A stretch of 64,000 nt of DNA, from NCBI RefSeq assembly GCF_006438925.1, contig NZ_RCZA01000007.1, positions 65,611-129,610 of the forward strand, read 5' to 3'. Positions 52,644 through 61,693 of the stretch are shown one piece after another. Each line of letters begins with the position of its first letter. Positions within the stretch are counted from its first letter, which is position 1. Source of the DNA: Pseudomonas mandelii. Its GTDB lineage: Bacteria; Pseudomonadota; Gammaproteobacteria; Pseudomonadales; Pseudomonadaceae. The notes under the pieces are model-generated. The model saw only the letters and a program-made list of their open reading frames with translations, was not told where the DNA came from and did not search any database. The translations under genes were made by a program, and so were the position numbers.

Positions 52644-52901
52644 ATGGCTGACATTTCGCAGAAGGCATTTGCCGCTAAATTTGAAGATCACCTATCGAGT
52701 GGAGATCCAAGAACCATGAAGCGGACTATTTTTTCAGAGTTGATGGATGGCCTCGATGCGTTAGCCAAAGAACGCCAAGGCAAAATCAACTTGAAAAAAA
52801 CGCGTGTTAAACGGATCGGCGCCATGAAGGGCAAACTCGTATTTCCAAATGACATCGATACCTCTCTGTCAGACAGCCAGCTAGATACCTACGAAAGGTA
52901 G
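52644..52901 (+). CDS. Small ORF, probably an antitoxin-type N-terminal remnant
   Basis: 85 residues, or 61 if translation starts at the internal ATG at 52716 (MKRTIFSELMDGLDALAKER), which has GGAG 11 bases upstream. The MKRxxFxELxxGxxALAxERQGK pattern resembles the start of HigA/NadS-type helix-turn-helix antitoxins, but the HTH that should follow is missing and the sequence ends in unrelated residues. It is less GC-rich than the neighbours and bracketed by REP elements. No toxin gene is adjacent. It could be a decayed gene or a real short protein. Confidence 0.45.
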   Translation: MADISQKAFAAKFEDHLSSGDPRTMKRTIFSELMDGLDALAKERQGKINLKKTRVKRIGAMKGKLVFPNDIDTSLSDSQLDTYER

Positions 52902-52946
52902 AAGCCACATCTGCGCACATGGATCTATCAGACCCACCCTGACCAA

Positions 52947-53236
52947 TGTGGGAGCGAGCCTGCTCGCGATGGCGTCGGCATGTTCAACATCGTCATTGCC
53001 TGACATTCCGCTATCGCGAGCAGGCTCACTCCTACAGGTTGTGTGCCGTTCGCTAATTCTGTGGCCACCCCGGATCACTGTGGGAGCGTGGCTTGCCCGC
53101 GAAGGCGTCAGGTCAGTCGATACCTTGTTGACTGACACACTGCCATCGCGAGCAGGCTCACTCCCACAGGCGTTGTGCCAGTCACCCATGCGGTGAACCC
53201 CGCCGATCATTGTGGGAGTGAGCCTGCTCGCGATGG
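52947..53236. repeat. REP cluster: five GTGGGAGCGAGC-type elements
   Basis: Elements in alternating orientation start near 52947, 53012, 53079, 53143 and 53212. The first and second, and third and fourth, form inverted pairs with 40-50-base spacers; the fifth is unpaired. Some carry sequence variants (GTGGGAGCGTGGCTTGCCCG, GTGGGAGTGAGCC), indicating independent drift. Confidence 0.85.
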
Positions 53237-53257
53237 CCATGGATCAGGCGCCAAAGA

Positions 53258-53282
53258 AAACGGCACCTCTCGGTGCCGTTCG
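53258..53282 (-). terminator. Intrinsic terminator of the glpSTPQUV-like operon
   Basis: On the minus strand: AACGGCACC, a GAGA loop, GGTGCCGTTTTCTTT. It lies 19 bases after the glpV stop. Confidence 0.88.
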
Positions 53283-53300
53283 CCTTCCGCGGTTCAGCCT

Positions 53301-55043
<1,743 letters not shown>

Positions 55044-55090
55044 AGAGACCTCCTTTTAGGGTTTCGGAGCAACTTTGCCGAGCGATTCGA

Positions 55091-55363
55091 CTAGCCCCAA
55101 CGCATCACAGCCAACAGCCACACCAGGGACAACGCGAACGCCACCCAGATGCTCCAGTCGGTGACGCCGATTACCAGCAAATGCAGGTAGGCGCTGCCGA
55201 GAAGACCGATAAACAACCGATCGCCACGGGTGGTGGCAATCGGCAACAAACCACGCCGAAGAATGCTCGGCGAACGCAGTTCCCAGGTCGTCATGCCCAC
55301 CAGGATCAAGGCAATGACGCTGAAGAATGCCGCCGTAGGGCCGGTCCAACTCATCCATTCCAT
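55091..55363 (-). CDS. glpU: Small membrane protein, DUF2160 (GlpU-like)
   Basis: 90 residues with two to three transmembrane helices (PTAAFFSVIALILVGMTTWEL, LFIGLLGSAYLHLLVIGV, WIWVAF...LLAVMRW). It belongs to the small DUF2160 proteins found inside glycerol ABC operons. Three ATGs are close together; 55363 is chosen because GAGGAG lies 7 bases before it, at the end of the preceding permease gene. Its function is unknown; a transporter-assembly or accessory role is inferred from its fixed position between permease and binding protein. Confidence 0.8.
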   Translation of the reverse strand: MEWMSWTGPTAAFFSVIALILVGMTTWELRSPSILRRGLLPIATTRGDRLFIGLLGSAYLHLLVIGVTDWSIWVAFALSLVWLLAVMRWG

Positions 55364-55373
55364 CATCAGCTCC

Positions 55374-56174
55374 TCAGACCCGGCCCAGGGCAAAGCCCTT
55401 GGCCACGTGATTGCGAACAAACCAGATCACCAGCATGCCTGGCAGGATAGTCAACACCCCCGCCGCCGCCAGCACGCCCCAGTCGATACCGGACGCGGAG
55501 ACCGTGCGCGTCATCACCGCCGCAATCGGTTTGGCGTTGACCGACGTCAGCGTTCGCGCCAGTAGCAGCTCGACCCAGGAAAACATGAAGCAGAAAAATG
55601 CCGTCACACCGATCCCGGAGCCAATCAGCGGAACGAAAATCTTCACGAAGAACTTGGGAAAACTGTAGCCGTCGATGTAGGCGGTTTCGTCGATTTCCTT
55701 CGGCACGCCGGACATAAAGCCCTCAAGAATCCACACCGCCAGCGGCACGTTAAACAGACAGTGGGCCAGGGCCACCGCGATGTGGGTGTCGAACAAACCG
55801 ATCGAGGAATACAACTGGAAGAACGGCAGCAAAAACACCGCTGGCGGCGCCATGCGATTGGTCAGGAGCCAGAAGAACAGGTGCTTGTCACCAAGGAACC
55901 GATAGCGCGAGAACGCATACGCGGCCGGCAATGCCACGCTCAGCGAAATCACCGTGTTCAGGCTCACGTAGTACAGCGAGTTCAGATAACCGGTGTACCA
56001 ACTCGGGTCGGTGAAGATCACCTTGTAGTTGGCGAAAGTGAAATCCTGCGGAAACAGCGTCAGGCCGCTGAGGATTTCGGTGTTGCTCTTGAAGGACATG
56101 TTCAGCAGCCAGTAGATCGGCACCAGCAGGAACAGGATGTAGATCAGCAGTGGAATCAGCTTTCTCTTGCTCAT
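55374..56174 (-). CDS. glpQ: ABC transporter permease, MalG-like (GlpQ)
   Basis: 266 residues, six transmembrane helices, N-terminal MSKRKLIPLLIYILFLLVPIYWLLNMSFK as in MalG-type permeases. The EAA cytoplasmic loop that contacts the ATPase is GVPKEIDETAYIDGYSFPKFFVKIFVPLI. It pairs with GlpP to form the channel. It begins 8 bases after glpP. Confidence 0.92.
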   Translation of the reverse strand: MSKRKLIPLLIYILFLLVPIYWLLNMSFKSNTEILSGLTLFPQDFTFANYKVIFTDPSWYTGYLNSLYYVSLNTVISLSVALPAAYAFSRYRFLGDKHLFFWLLTNRMAPPAVFLLPFFQLYSSIGLFDTHIAVALAHCLFNVPLAVWILEGFMSGVPKEIDETAYIDGYSFPKFFVKIFVPLIGSGIGVTAFFCFMFSWVELLLARTLTSVNAKPIAAVMTRTVSASGIDWGVLAAAGVLTILPGMLVIWFVRNHVAKGFALGRV

Positions 56175-56182
56175 GGCGGGCC

Positions 56183-57049
56183 TCAGCGGTTGGCGTCAGA
56201 GTGAGTCATGGCGGTGTAGAACAACCAGGACACCAACAGAATGATCAGGAAGTACACCAGCGAGAAAGCCGCCGCCGGGCCGAGGTCGAATTGCCCTACG
56301 GCCATCTGGGTCAGGGTCTGACTCAAGAAAGTCGTGGCATTCCCCGGACCGCCACCGGTCAGCACAAACGGCTCGGTGTAGATCATGAAACTGTCCATGA
56401 ACCGCAGCATCACCGCGATCAGCAATACGCTCTTGAGCTTGGGCAGCTGGATGTGTCGGAAAACCGCCCAGGCCGATGCCCGATCAATCCGCGCCGCCTG
56501 GTAATACACGTCCGGAATCGCCCGCAGCCCCGAGAAACACAACAGCGCCACCAACGACGTCCAGTGCCAGACGTCCATCACCAGCACCGTGACCCAGGCG
56601 TCCATGGTGTTGGCCGCATAGTTGTAGTTCAGACCCATGGCCTTGAGGCTGGCGCCGAGCAGACCAATGTCCGCCCGACCGAAGATCTGCCAGATCGTCC
56701 CCACCACGTTCCACGGAATCAGCAACGGAATCGCCAGGATGATCAGCACCAGCGACGACCAGCGACCCTTGGTCGGCATGGTCAGGGCGATGGCGATGCC
56801 CAGCGGGATTTCGATCAGCAGCACACAGCCGGAGTAAATGAACTGGCGCAGCAACGAGTCATGCAGGCGCGGATCGAGCAGCACTTGCCTGTACCAGTCG
56901 GCGCCGACAAAGTAGCGGCTGGACTGGTCGAAAATGTCCTGCACCGAGTAGTTGACCACGGTCATCATCGGGACCACCGCACTGAACGCCACCAGCAAAA
57001 ACACCGGCAACACCAGCCACCAGGCCTTGTTGTTCTGCACCTTGTTCAT
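56183..57049 (-). CDS. glpP: ABC transporter permease, MalF-like (GlpP)
   Basis: 288 residues, six transmembrane helices. The N-terminal WWLVLPVFLLVAFSAVVPMMTVVNYSVQDIF and the EAA loop AIPDVYYQAARIDRASAWAVFRHIQLPKL are seen. The start at 57049 (MNKVQNNKAWW) is chosen; the upstream in-frame ATG at 57094 lies inside glpT. Two bases separate it from glpT. Confidence 0.92.
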   Translation of the reverse strand: MNKVQNNKAWWLVLPVFLLVAFSAVVPMMTVVNYSVQDIFDQSSRYFVGADWYRQVLLDPRLHDSLLRQFIYSGCVLLIEIPLGIAIALTMPTKGRWSSLVLIILAIPLLIPWNVVGTIWQIFGRADIGLLGASLKAMGLNYNYAANTMDAWVTVLVMDVWHWTSLVALLCFSGLRAIPDVYYQAARIDRASAWAVFRHIQLPKLKSVLLIAVMLRFMDSFMIYTEPFVLTGGGPGNATTFLSQTLTQMAVGQFDLGPAAAFSLVYFLIILLVSWLFYTAMTHSDANR

Positions 57050-57051
57050 GG

Positions 57052-58143
57052 CTACGTCTCCAAGAGATATTCGTCGGCATACACCATCAACCATTGAGCC
57101 GGGAAGCTGATGTAGGCGGTTCCCTCAGGCACTGGCTTGTCTTCGGCCAGGCGCACTTTCAAAGGGGTGCCGTCGAGGTTCAGGGTCATGATCTTGTAGG
57201 TGCCGAGGTCTTCGACGTGTACGACCTGTGCCTGCATCGCCTCATCAAACGGCTCGTCCCACACATGCACGAACTCCGGACGGATGCCGACCTTCAAGGT
57301 TTTCCACTCGGACTCGGCGATGCGTTTCTGCTGAGCATCGGAAAGCGGCAAATGAGTCGAGGCGAAACCGACACCGCCGGGCTGCGGCTGTACCTCGATC
57401 AGATTCATCCCCGGACTGCCGATGAAATAGCCGACAAAGGTGTGGCTCGGTCGCTCGAACAGTTCTCGCGGCGTGCCGAATTGCACAATCTGTCCGCCAT
57501 ACATCACGGCGATCTTGTCGGCGAAGGTCGAGGCTTCGAGCTGATCGTGGGTGACGTAGACCATGGTGATGTTGAACTGCTCGTGGATCTGCTTGAGCTT
57601 GCGCCGCAGCTTCCACTTCAGGTGCGGGTCGATCACGGTCAGCGGCTCATCGAACAGGATCGCCGACACGTCATCGCGCACCAGCCCACGGCCCATGGAA
57701 ACTTTCTGCTTTTCATCGGCGGTGAGGTTGCGCGCCTTCTTGCTCAGCAGCGCCTGGAGGTCGAGGACTTCGGCGATTTCCTGCACCTTGCTGTGAATTT
57801 TCGCCTCGGCCATGCCCTGATTACGCAGCGGGAAGGCCAGGTTGTCGAACACCGTCATGGTGTCGTAGACCACCGGAAACTGGAAAACCTGGGCGATATT
57901 GCGCTTCTCGGGGGTCAGGTCGTTGACCACTTTGCTGTCGAACAGTACCTGACCCTGAGACGGACTGAGCAATCCGGAAATGATGTTGAGCAAGGTCGAC
58001 TTGCCGCAGCCCGAAGGCCCGAGCAGCGCGTAAGCACCGCCCTGCTCCCAGACGTGGTCCATCTCGCGAATCGCATAATCCTCGGGGCCGGTCGGCGTGC
58101 GGGTGTAACTGTGGGCAAGGTGCTGCAAACGGATTTCGGCCAT
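57052..58143 (-). CDS. glpT: ABC transporter ATPase GlpT-like, with degenerate signature motif
   Basis: 363 residues. Walker A GPSGCGKST (42-50), Q-loop VFQFP, Walker B AILFDEP, and switch His H199 (VTHDQLEA) are all canonical, with a C-terminal MalK-like OB regulatory domain. But the ABC signature, normally LSGGQ, reads LTADE (residues 140-144, in NLTADEKQKVSMGRGL). So it can hold ATP properly but offers a poor signature to its partner's site. Start and glpS stop overlap (TGATG). GlpS has the complementary defect. Confidence 0.93.
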   Translation of the reverse strand: MAEIRLQHLAHSYTRTPTGPEDYAIREMDHVWEQGGAYALLGPSGCGKSTLLNIISGLLSPSQGQVLFDSKVVNDLTPEKRNIAQVFQFPVVYDTMTVFDNLAFPLRNQGMAEAKIHSKVQEIAEVLDLQALLSKKARNLTADEKQKVSMGRGLVRDDVSAILFDEPLTVIDPHLKWKLRRKLKQIHEQFNITMVYVTHDQLEASTFADKIAVMYGGQIVQFGTPRELFERPSHTFVGYFIGSPGMNLIEVQPQPGGVGFASTHLPLSDAQQKRIAESEWKTLKVGIRPEFVHVWDEPFDEAMQAQVVHVEDLGTYKIMTLNLDGTPLKVRLAEDKPVPEGTAYISFPAQWLMVYADEYLLET

Positions 58144-59237
58144 CAGGCAACCCTCGCGATACGGCGACCGGGCGCCTGGACCAACCGCCCCTGCGTATCG
58201 AAGACAAACAGTTTATGGGTCGGGATATAGATGCGAATCGGCGCATCGACGTCGTATTCGTGAACGCCGGGCAAGTGCAGCACCAACAGGAAATGTTCGT
58301 TGCGCACGTGCAGGAAGGTTTCCGACCCGCTGATCTCGGCCACCTCGACGGTGACTGCCAGTTCCAGGTCATCATCGTTGCTCGGCACCAGCGAAATATG
58401 GCTGGGCCGTACGCCAAAGCGGAATTCGCCCTCGCCCACCGGCCGCAGATCGACGTTGAGCGGGAAGTGCACGAAATTGGCGAAGCTGACTTCGTTGCCG
58501 GCGATACGCCCCGGCATCAGGTTGATCGGCGGCTCGGAGAACAGCTCCGCCGCCAGCACGGATTGCGGCTGGTGATACACCTCGGAAGACTTGCCGCTCT
58601 GAATCACCCGGCCTTCATGAAGAATGGTGGTGGTGCCGCCCAGCGCCAGGGCTTCGTTGGGTTCGGTGGTGGCGTAGATGGCGATGGTGTGGCGAGCCTT
58701 GAACAGTTCGCGCATTTCCTGACGCAGTTCTTCGCGCAGTTTGTAGTCGAGGTTCACCAGCGGCTCGTCGAACAGAATCAGCTCGGCATCCTTGACCAGC
58801 GCCCGGGCCATCGCCGTGCGCTGTTGCTGACCGCCGGAGAGTTCGAGGGGGTGGCGCTGGAGGAATTTCTCGATGCGCAACATCTTCGCGGTTTCCAGCA
58901 CCTTGCTCTGGATCAGCTCATTGGACACGCCGCCCTGGCGCAATGGCGAGGCGATGTTCTCGAACACCGTCATGGTCGGGTAGTTGATGAACTGCTGATA
59001 GACCATCGACACATTGCGCAAACGCACCGGGCGCTGGGTGACGTCGACGCCGTTCATCAGGATCCGACCGCTGTCGGGCTTGTCCAGACCGGCCATCAGG
59101 CGCATGAGACTGGTTTTGCCGGACAGCGTGCGCCCGAGCAAAACGTTGAAAGATCCGGCTTCGAAATTAAGGCACGCATCGTCGATCCAGGTCTGGCCCT
59201 CGACGGTACGGCTGACGTGCTCCAGGGTTAATGACAT
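58143..59237 (-). CDS. glpS: ABC transporter ATPase GlpS-like, lacking the H-loop histidine
   Basis: 364 residues. Signature LSGGQQQR (133-140) and Walker B LILFDEP are canonical. Walker A reads GRTLSGKT (35-42), acceptable by pattern but unlike GPSGSGKST. The H-loop, normally VTHD, reads YATTEPNEA, so Thr191 takes the place of the catalytic switch histidine. A MalK-like C-terminal domain is present. First gene of the operon, 45 bases downstream of a sigma-54 promoter. It should heterodimerise with GlpT. Confidence 0.93.
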   Translation of the reverse strand: MSLTLEHVSRTVEGQTWIDDACLNFEAGSFNVLLGRTLSGKTSLMRLMAGLDKPDSGRILMNGVDVTQRPVRLRNVSMVYQQFINYPTMTVFENIASPLRQGGVSNELIQSKVLETAKMLRIEKFLQRHPLELSGGQQQRTAMARALVKDAELILFDEPLVNLDYKLREELRQEMRELFKARHTIAIYATTEPNEALALGGTTTILHEGRVIQSGKSSEVYHQPQSVLAAELFSEPPINLMPGRIAGNEVSFANFVHFPLNVDLRPVGEGEFRFGVRPSHISLVPSNDDDLELAVTVEVAEISGSETFLHVRNEHFLLVLHLPGVHEYDVDAPIRIYIPTHKLFVFDTQGRLVQAPGRRIARVA

Positions 59238-59281
59238 GGCTCGGCCTTTTTATTATTGGAGTCAAGCGACCGGAGCTACAG

Positions 59282-59297
59282 AGCGACATTCGTGCCA
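59282..59297 (-). promoter_or_regulatory. Sigma-54 (RpoN) promoter of the glpSTPQUV-like operon
   Basis: On the minus strand TGGCACGAATGTCGCT: TGGCACG(N4)TTGCW with 11 of 12 defined positions, and exactly 10 bases between GG and GC, the strict spacing for sigma-54. Its predicted start lies about 35 bases before glpS. Confidence 0.85.
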
Positions 59298-59304
59298 GAA
59301 ACTG

Positions 59305-59317
59305 CAAACCGTTGATC
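59305..59317 (-). promoter_or_regulatory. IHF-like site
   Basis: GATCAACGGTTTG on the minus strand fits WATCAANNNNTTR except for the first base. It lies between the sigma-54 promoter and the repeated upstream elements, where IHF bends DNA in such promoters. Confidence 0.4.
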
Positions 59318-59361
59318 CGGCTTGAGAATCCTGCAAATGGAAGAAAAACCGCGTTCGTTGC

Positions 59362-59431
59362 TGAACAGAAATGAACAACCGTGGCTGAACAATTGAACAA
59401 TTCGGCGGTTGACAATGAACAATAGTGAACA
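59362..59431. promoter_or_regulatory. Six-copy TGAACA array, probable activator binding region (UAS)
   Basis: TGAACA occurs at 59362, 59372, 59386, 59394, 59416 and 59426, all in one orientation. Two pairs are exactly 10 bases (one helical turn) apart. The array is 65-135 bases upstream of the -24 element, the usual distance for enhancer sites of sigma-54 activators. Confidence 0.6.
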
Positions 59432-59482
59432 ACACTCTACGGATGCTTTTGCTGCGGAAAATTCTGAATTGCGCACGCCCTT

Positions 59483-59613
59483 GTAGCAGCTGCCGAAGGC
59501 TGCGTTCGGCGACGCAGTCGTCGTGAAATCAGGCGTCGCGGTGTATCAGGATTACCGCGTCTACAGGTTTTACGACGACTGCGTCGCCGAACGCAGGCTT
59601 CGCCAGCTGCTAC
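59483..59613. repeat. REP-type inverted pair (GTAGCAGCTGCC family)
   Basis: GTAGCAGCTGCCGAAGGCTG at the left and its inverted GCAGGCTTCGCCAGCTGCTAC-type arm at the right, with nested GCGACGCAGTCGTCG / CGACGACTGCGTCGC arms. Same family as 2718-2862. It lies directly upstream of the activator gene. Confidence 0.75.
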
Positions 59614-59663
59614 AGGTTCGCGTTACTCATAACAAAAATAATAATGCTCAGAGATCGACTGCC

Positions 59664-61517
59664 ATGGCCGCACCCGCCTTGCCGCTCTCCCACGACGCCA
59701 TCATCCAGGACTCCTGGTCCCGTTGCCGCGCGTTCGGCCTCAATCATCAGAGCGCACCGGCGTTCGATCAGTTGCCGGCCGAGGGCATTGCGCAATTGCT
59801 GGAGAGCCAGCACTCACTGGTGCAAACCACTCACCAGGAAGTCTTGCCGTATTACGAGAACATCCTCAGCAACTCCAACTGCCTGATCATGCTCGCCGAC
59901 AATCAGGGCCAGGTGCTGACGTCCTGGGGCACCCAGCGTTTTATCGAGCCGAACCTGACCCGCGGTTTCAACGCCGGTGCCAGCTGGATGGAACGCTGCA
60001 GCGGCACCAATGCGATCGGCACCGCCCTGGCCTGCGAACAGGCGGTGCACATCGAGCACGATGAACATTTCCTCAAGGCCAACCGCTTCATGACCGGTTC
60101 CGCCGCACCGATTTTCGATGCCGAACGCAAGGTCATCGCGGTGCTGGATGTGTCCAGCGACAGCTACCTGCCGCCGTCCCACACCCTCGGCATGGTCAAG
60201 ATGATGAGTCAGACCGTGGAAAACCGGCTGATCCTCAACCTGTTCCATGGACAGCATTTCCAGCTGACCTTCAATACCGGGCTGAACAACCTCGACAGTC
60301 AATGGGCCGGGTTGCTGATCTTTGACGAGACCGGGCAGGTGCTGTCCGCCAATCGCCGGGCCGACAACCTGCTGGGCATCAGCCTGTCGCGGGTCAGCGT
60401 GGAAAGTTTGTTCAAGGTTTCATTGCTGGAGCTGCTGAATCAACCCGATGGTTTGCCGTTTGCCCTGCAAGCCTCCGGGCGCAACCGCTTCCAGTGCCTG
60501 TTGAAGCGGCCGAAACAGGCGCCGATTCGGGCGCGACTGTTTTCTGAAACCAAGGGTGCTGAGCCGAGTGCTGCGACAACGCCAGCCGCAATCAGCCTGA
60601 ACACCCTGCACTTCGGCGACAGCCGCGTGGAAAAAGCCGTGCGTCAGGCCGAGCGGTTGCTGGAAAAAGACATTCCGTTGTTGATCCACGGCGAAACCGG
60701 GGTCGGCAAGGAAGTCTTCGTCAAAGCCCTGCACCAGGCCAGCTCCCGGAGCAAACAACCGTTCATCGCCGTCAACTGCGCGGCGATCCCCGCCGAACTG
60801 GTGGAATCCGAGCTGTTTGGCTACGAGAAAGGCGCGTTTACCGGCGCCAACCAGAAAGGCAGCATCGGGCTGATCCGCAAGGCCGATAAAGGCACCCTCT
60901 TTCTCGATGAAATCGGCGACATGCCGCTGCCAACCCAGGCCCGTTTGTTGCGGGTGTTGCAGGAACGCTGCGTGCAACCGGTGGGCAGCAGCGAGTTGTT
61001 CCCGGTGGACATCCGCATTATTTCGGCGACCAACCGCTCGTTGCGCGAACAGGTTCAGTTGGGGCGGTTTCGTGAGGATTTGTATTACCGGATTGGTGGT
61101 TTGACCCTGGAACTGCCGCCGTTAAGAGAACGCAGTGATAAAGAGGCCTTGTTCAAACGTCTGTGGGAACAGCACCGGGAGCCCTCGCAATGGGCCGGGC
61201 TGAGCCGTGAGGTGATGGAGTTGTTCAGCCGTCATCCGTGGCCGGGGAATTTGCGTCAGGTCAGCAGCGTGATGCAGGTCGCGCTGGCCATGGCCGAGGA
61301 ACAACCGGTGCGGCCGGAGCATTTGCCCGATGACTTTTTTGTTGATTTGGAGATGGAGCCGGTGGATTTACCGGAGCCGTTGGCGGTGGATTTGAATGAT
61401 GCCGAGGATTTGAATCGGCAGTTGCAGGCGGCTGGGGGGAATATTTCGCATCTCGCCCGCAGGCTCGGGGTGAGCCGCAATACCCTATATAAGCGATTGC
61501 GCCAGTTGGAAGGTTAA
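59664..61517 (+). CDS. Sigma-54-dependent transcriptional activator, AcoR-like
   Basis: 617 residues. N-terminal GAF-type sensor (about 60-200, with GASWMERCSGTNAIGTALACEQAVHI and FLKANRFMTGSAAPIFD), then a PAS-like segment (about 215-260, WAGLLIFDETGQVLSANRRAD). The AAA+ domain has Walker A GETGVGKE (from G343), the sigma-54 contact loop GAFTGA (390-395), and Walker B-like TLFLDEIGDM. A Fis-type C-terminal helix-turn-helix is HLARRLGVSRNTLYKRLRQL. No receiver domain, so it senses a ligand rather than a kinase. The start at 59664 gives the family N-terminus; the open frame runs further up into the REP pair. It almost certainly drives the divergent glp-like operon. Confidence 0.92.
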   Translation: MAAPALPLSHDAIIQDSWSRCRAFGLNHQSAPAFDQLPAEGIAQLLESQHSLVQTTHQEVLPYYENILSNSNCLIMLADNQGQVLTSWGTQRFIEPNLTRGFNAGASWMERCSGTNAIGTALACEQAVHIEHDEHFLKANRFMTGSAAPIFDAERKVIAVLDVSSDSYLPPSHTLGMVKMMSQTVENRLILNLFHGQHFQLTFNTGLNNLDSQWAGLLIFDETGQVLSANRRADNLLGISLSRVSVESLFKVSLLELLNQPDGLPFALQASGRNRFQCLLKRPKQAPIRARLFSETKGAEPSAATTPAAISLNTLHFGDSRVEKAVRQAERLLEKDIPLLIHGETGVGKEVFVKALHQASSRSKQPFIAVNCAAIPAELVESELFGYEKGAFTGANQKGSIGLIRKADKGTLFLDEIGDMPLPTQARLLRVLQERCVQPVGSSELFPVDIRIISATNRSLREQVQLGRFREDLYYRIGGLTLELPPLRERSDKEALFKRLWEQHREPSQWAGLSREVMELFSRHPWPGNLRQVSSVMQVALAMAEEQPVRPEHLPDDFFVDLEMEPVDLPEPLAVDLNDAEDLNRQLQAAGGNISHLARRLGVSRNTLYKRLRQLEG

Positions 61518-61523
61518 AAGCGA

Positions 61524-61636
61524 AGATCAAAAGATCGCAGCCTTCGGCAGCTCCTACACAGGTCCGCGTCCAACCGCATCATTGTGGGCAAACGAAATCC
61601 TGTAGGAGCTGCCGAAGGCTGCGATCTTTTGATCTT
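61524..61636. repeat. REP inverted pair (GTAGGAGCTGCCG family)
   Basis: AAGATCAAAAGATCGCAGCC and its inverted copy with a 45-base spacer, between the activator gene and cysS. Confidence 0.87.
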
Positions 61637-61650
61637 CAACCAAACAAACA

Positions 61651-61673
61651 AAAACCCGCACAAGGCGGGTTTT
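61651..61673. terminator. Bidirectional terminator between the activator gene and cysS
   Basis: AAAACCCGC, ACAAG loop, GCGGGTTTT: a 9-bp stem with A/T tails on both strands; 20 bases after the cysS stop. Confidence 0.85.
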
Positions 61674-61693
61674 GTTTGTAGCGAACGCAGCAA

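Larger units (their letters stand above)
52902..53300. other. nuoN-side/glpV-side intergenic stretch filled by REPs
   Basis: 399 bases between the small ORF and the end of glpV, with no coding sequence. Nearly all of it is the REP cluster (52947-53236) and the glpV terminator. Confidence 0.7.
59238..59663. other. Divergent control region between glpS and the sigma-54 activator gene
   Basis: 426 bases. From glpS outward: sigma-54 promoter (59282-59297), IHF-like site (59305-59317), six TGAACA repeats (59362-59431), then a REP pair (59483-59613), then about 50 bases before the activator start. No gene. Confidence 0.75.

Noticed and set aside
52947..53236. CRISPR-like array
   Set aside because: Regularly repeated palindromes of about 25-30 bases, but in alternating orientation with variable spacers and no cas genes; these are REP elements.
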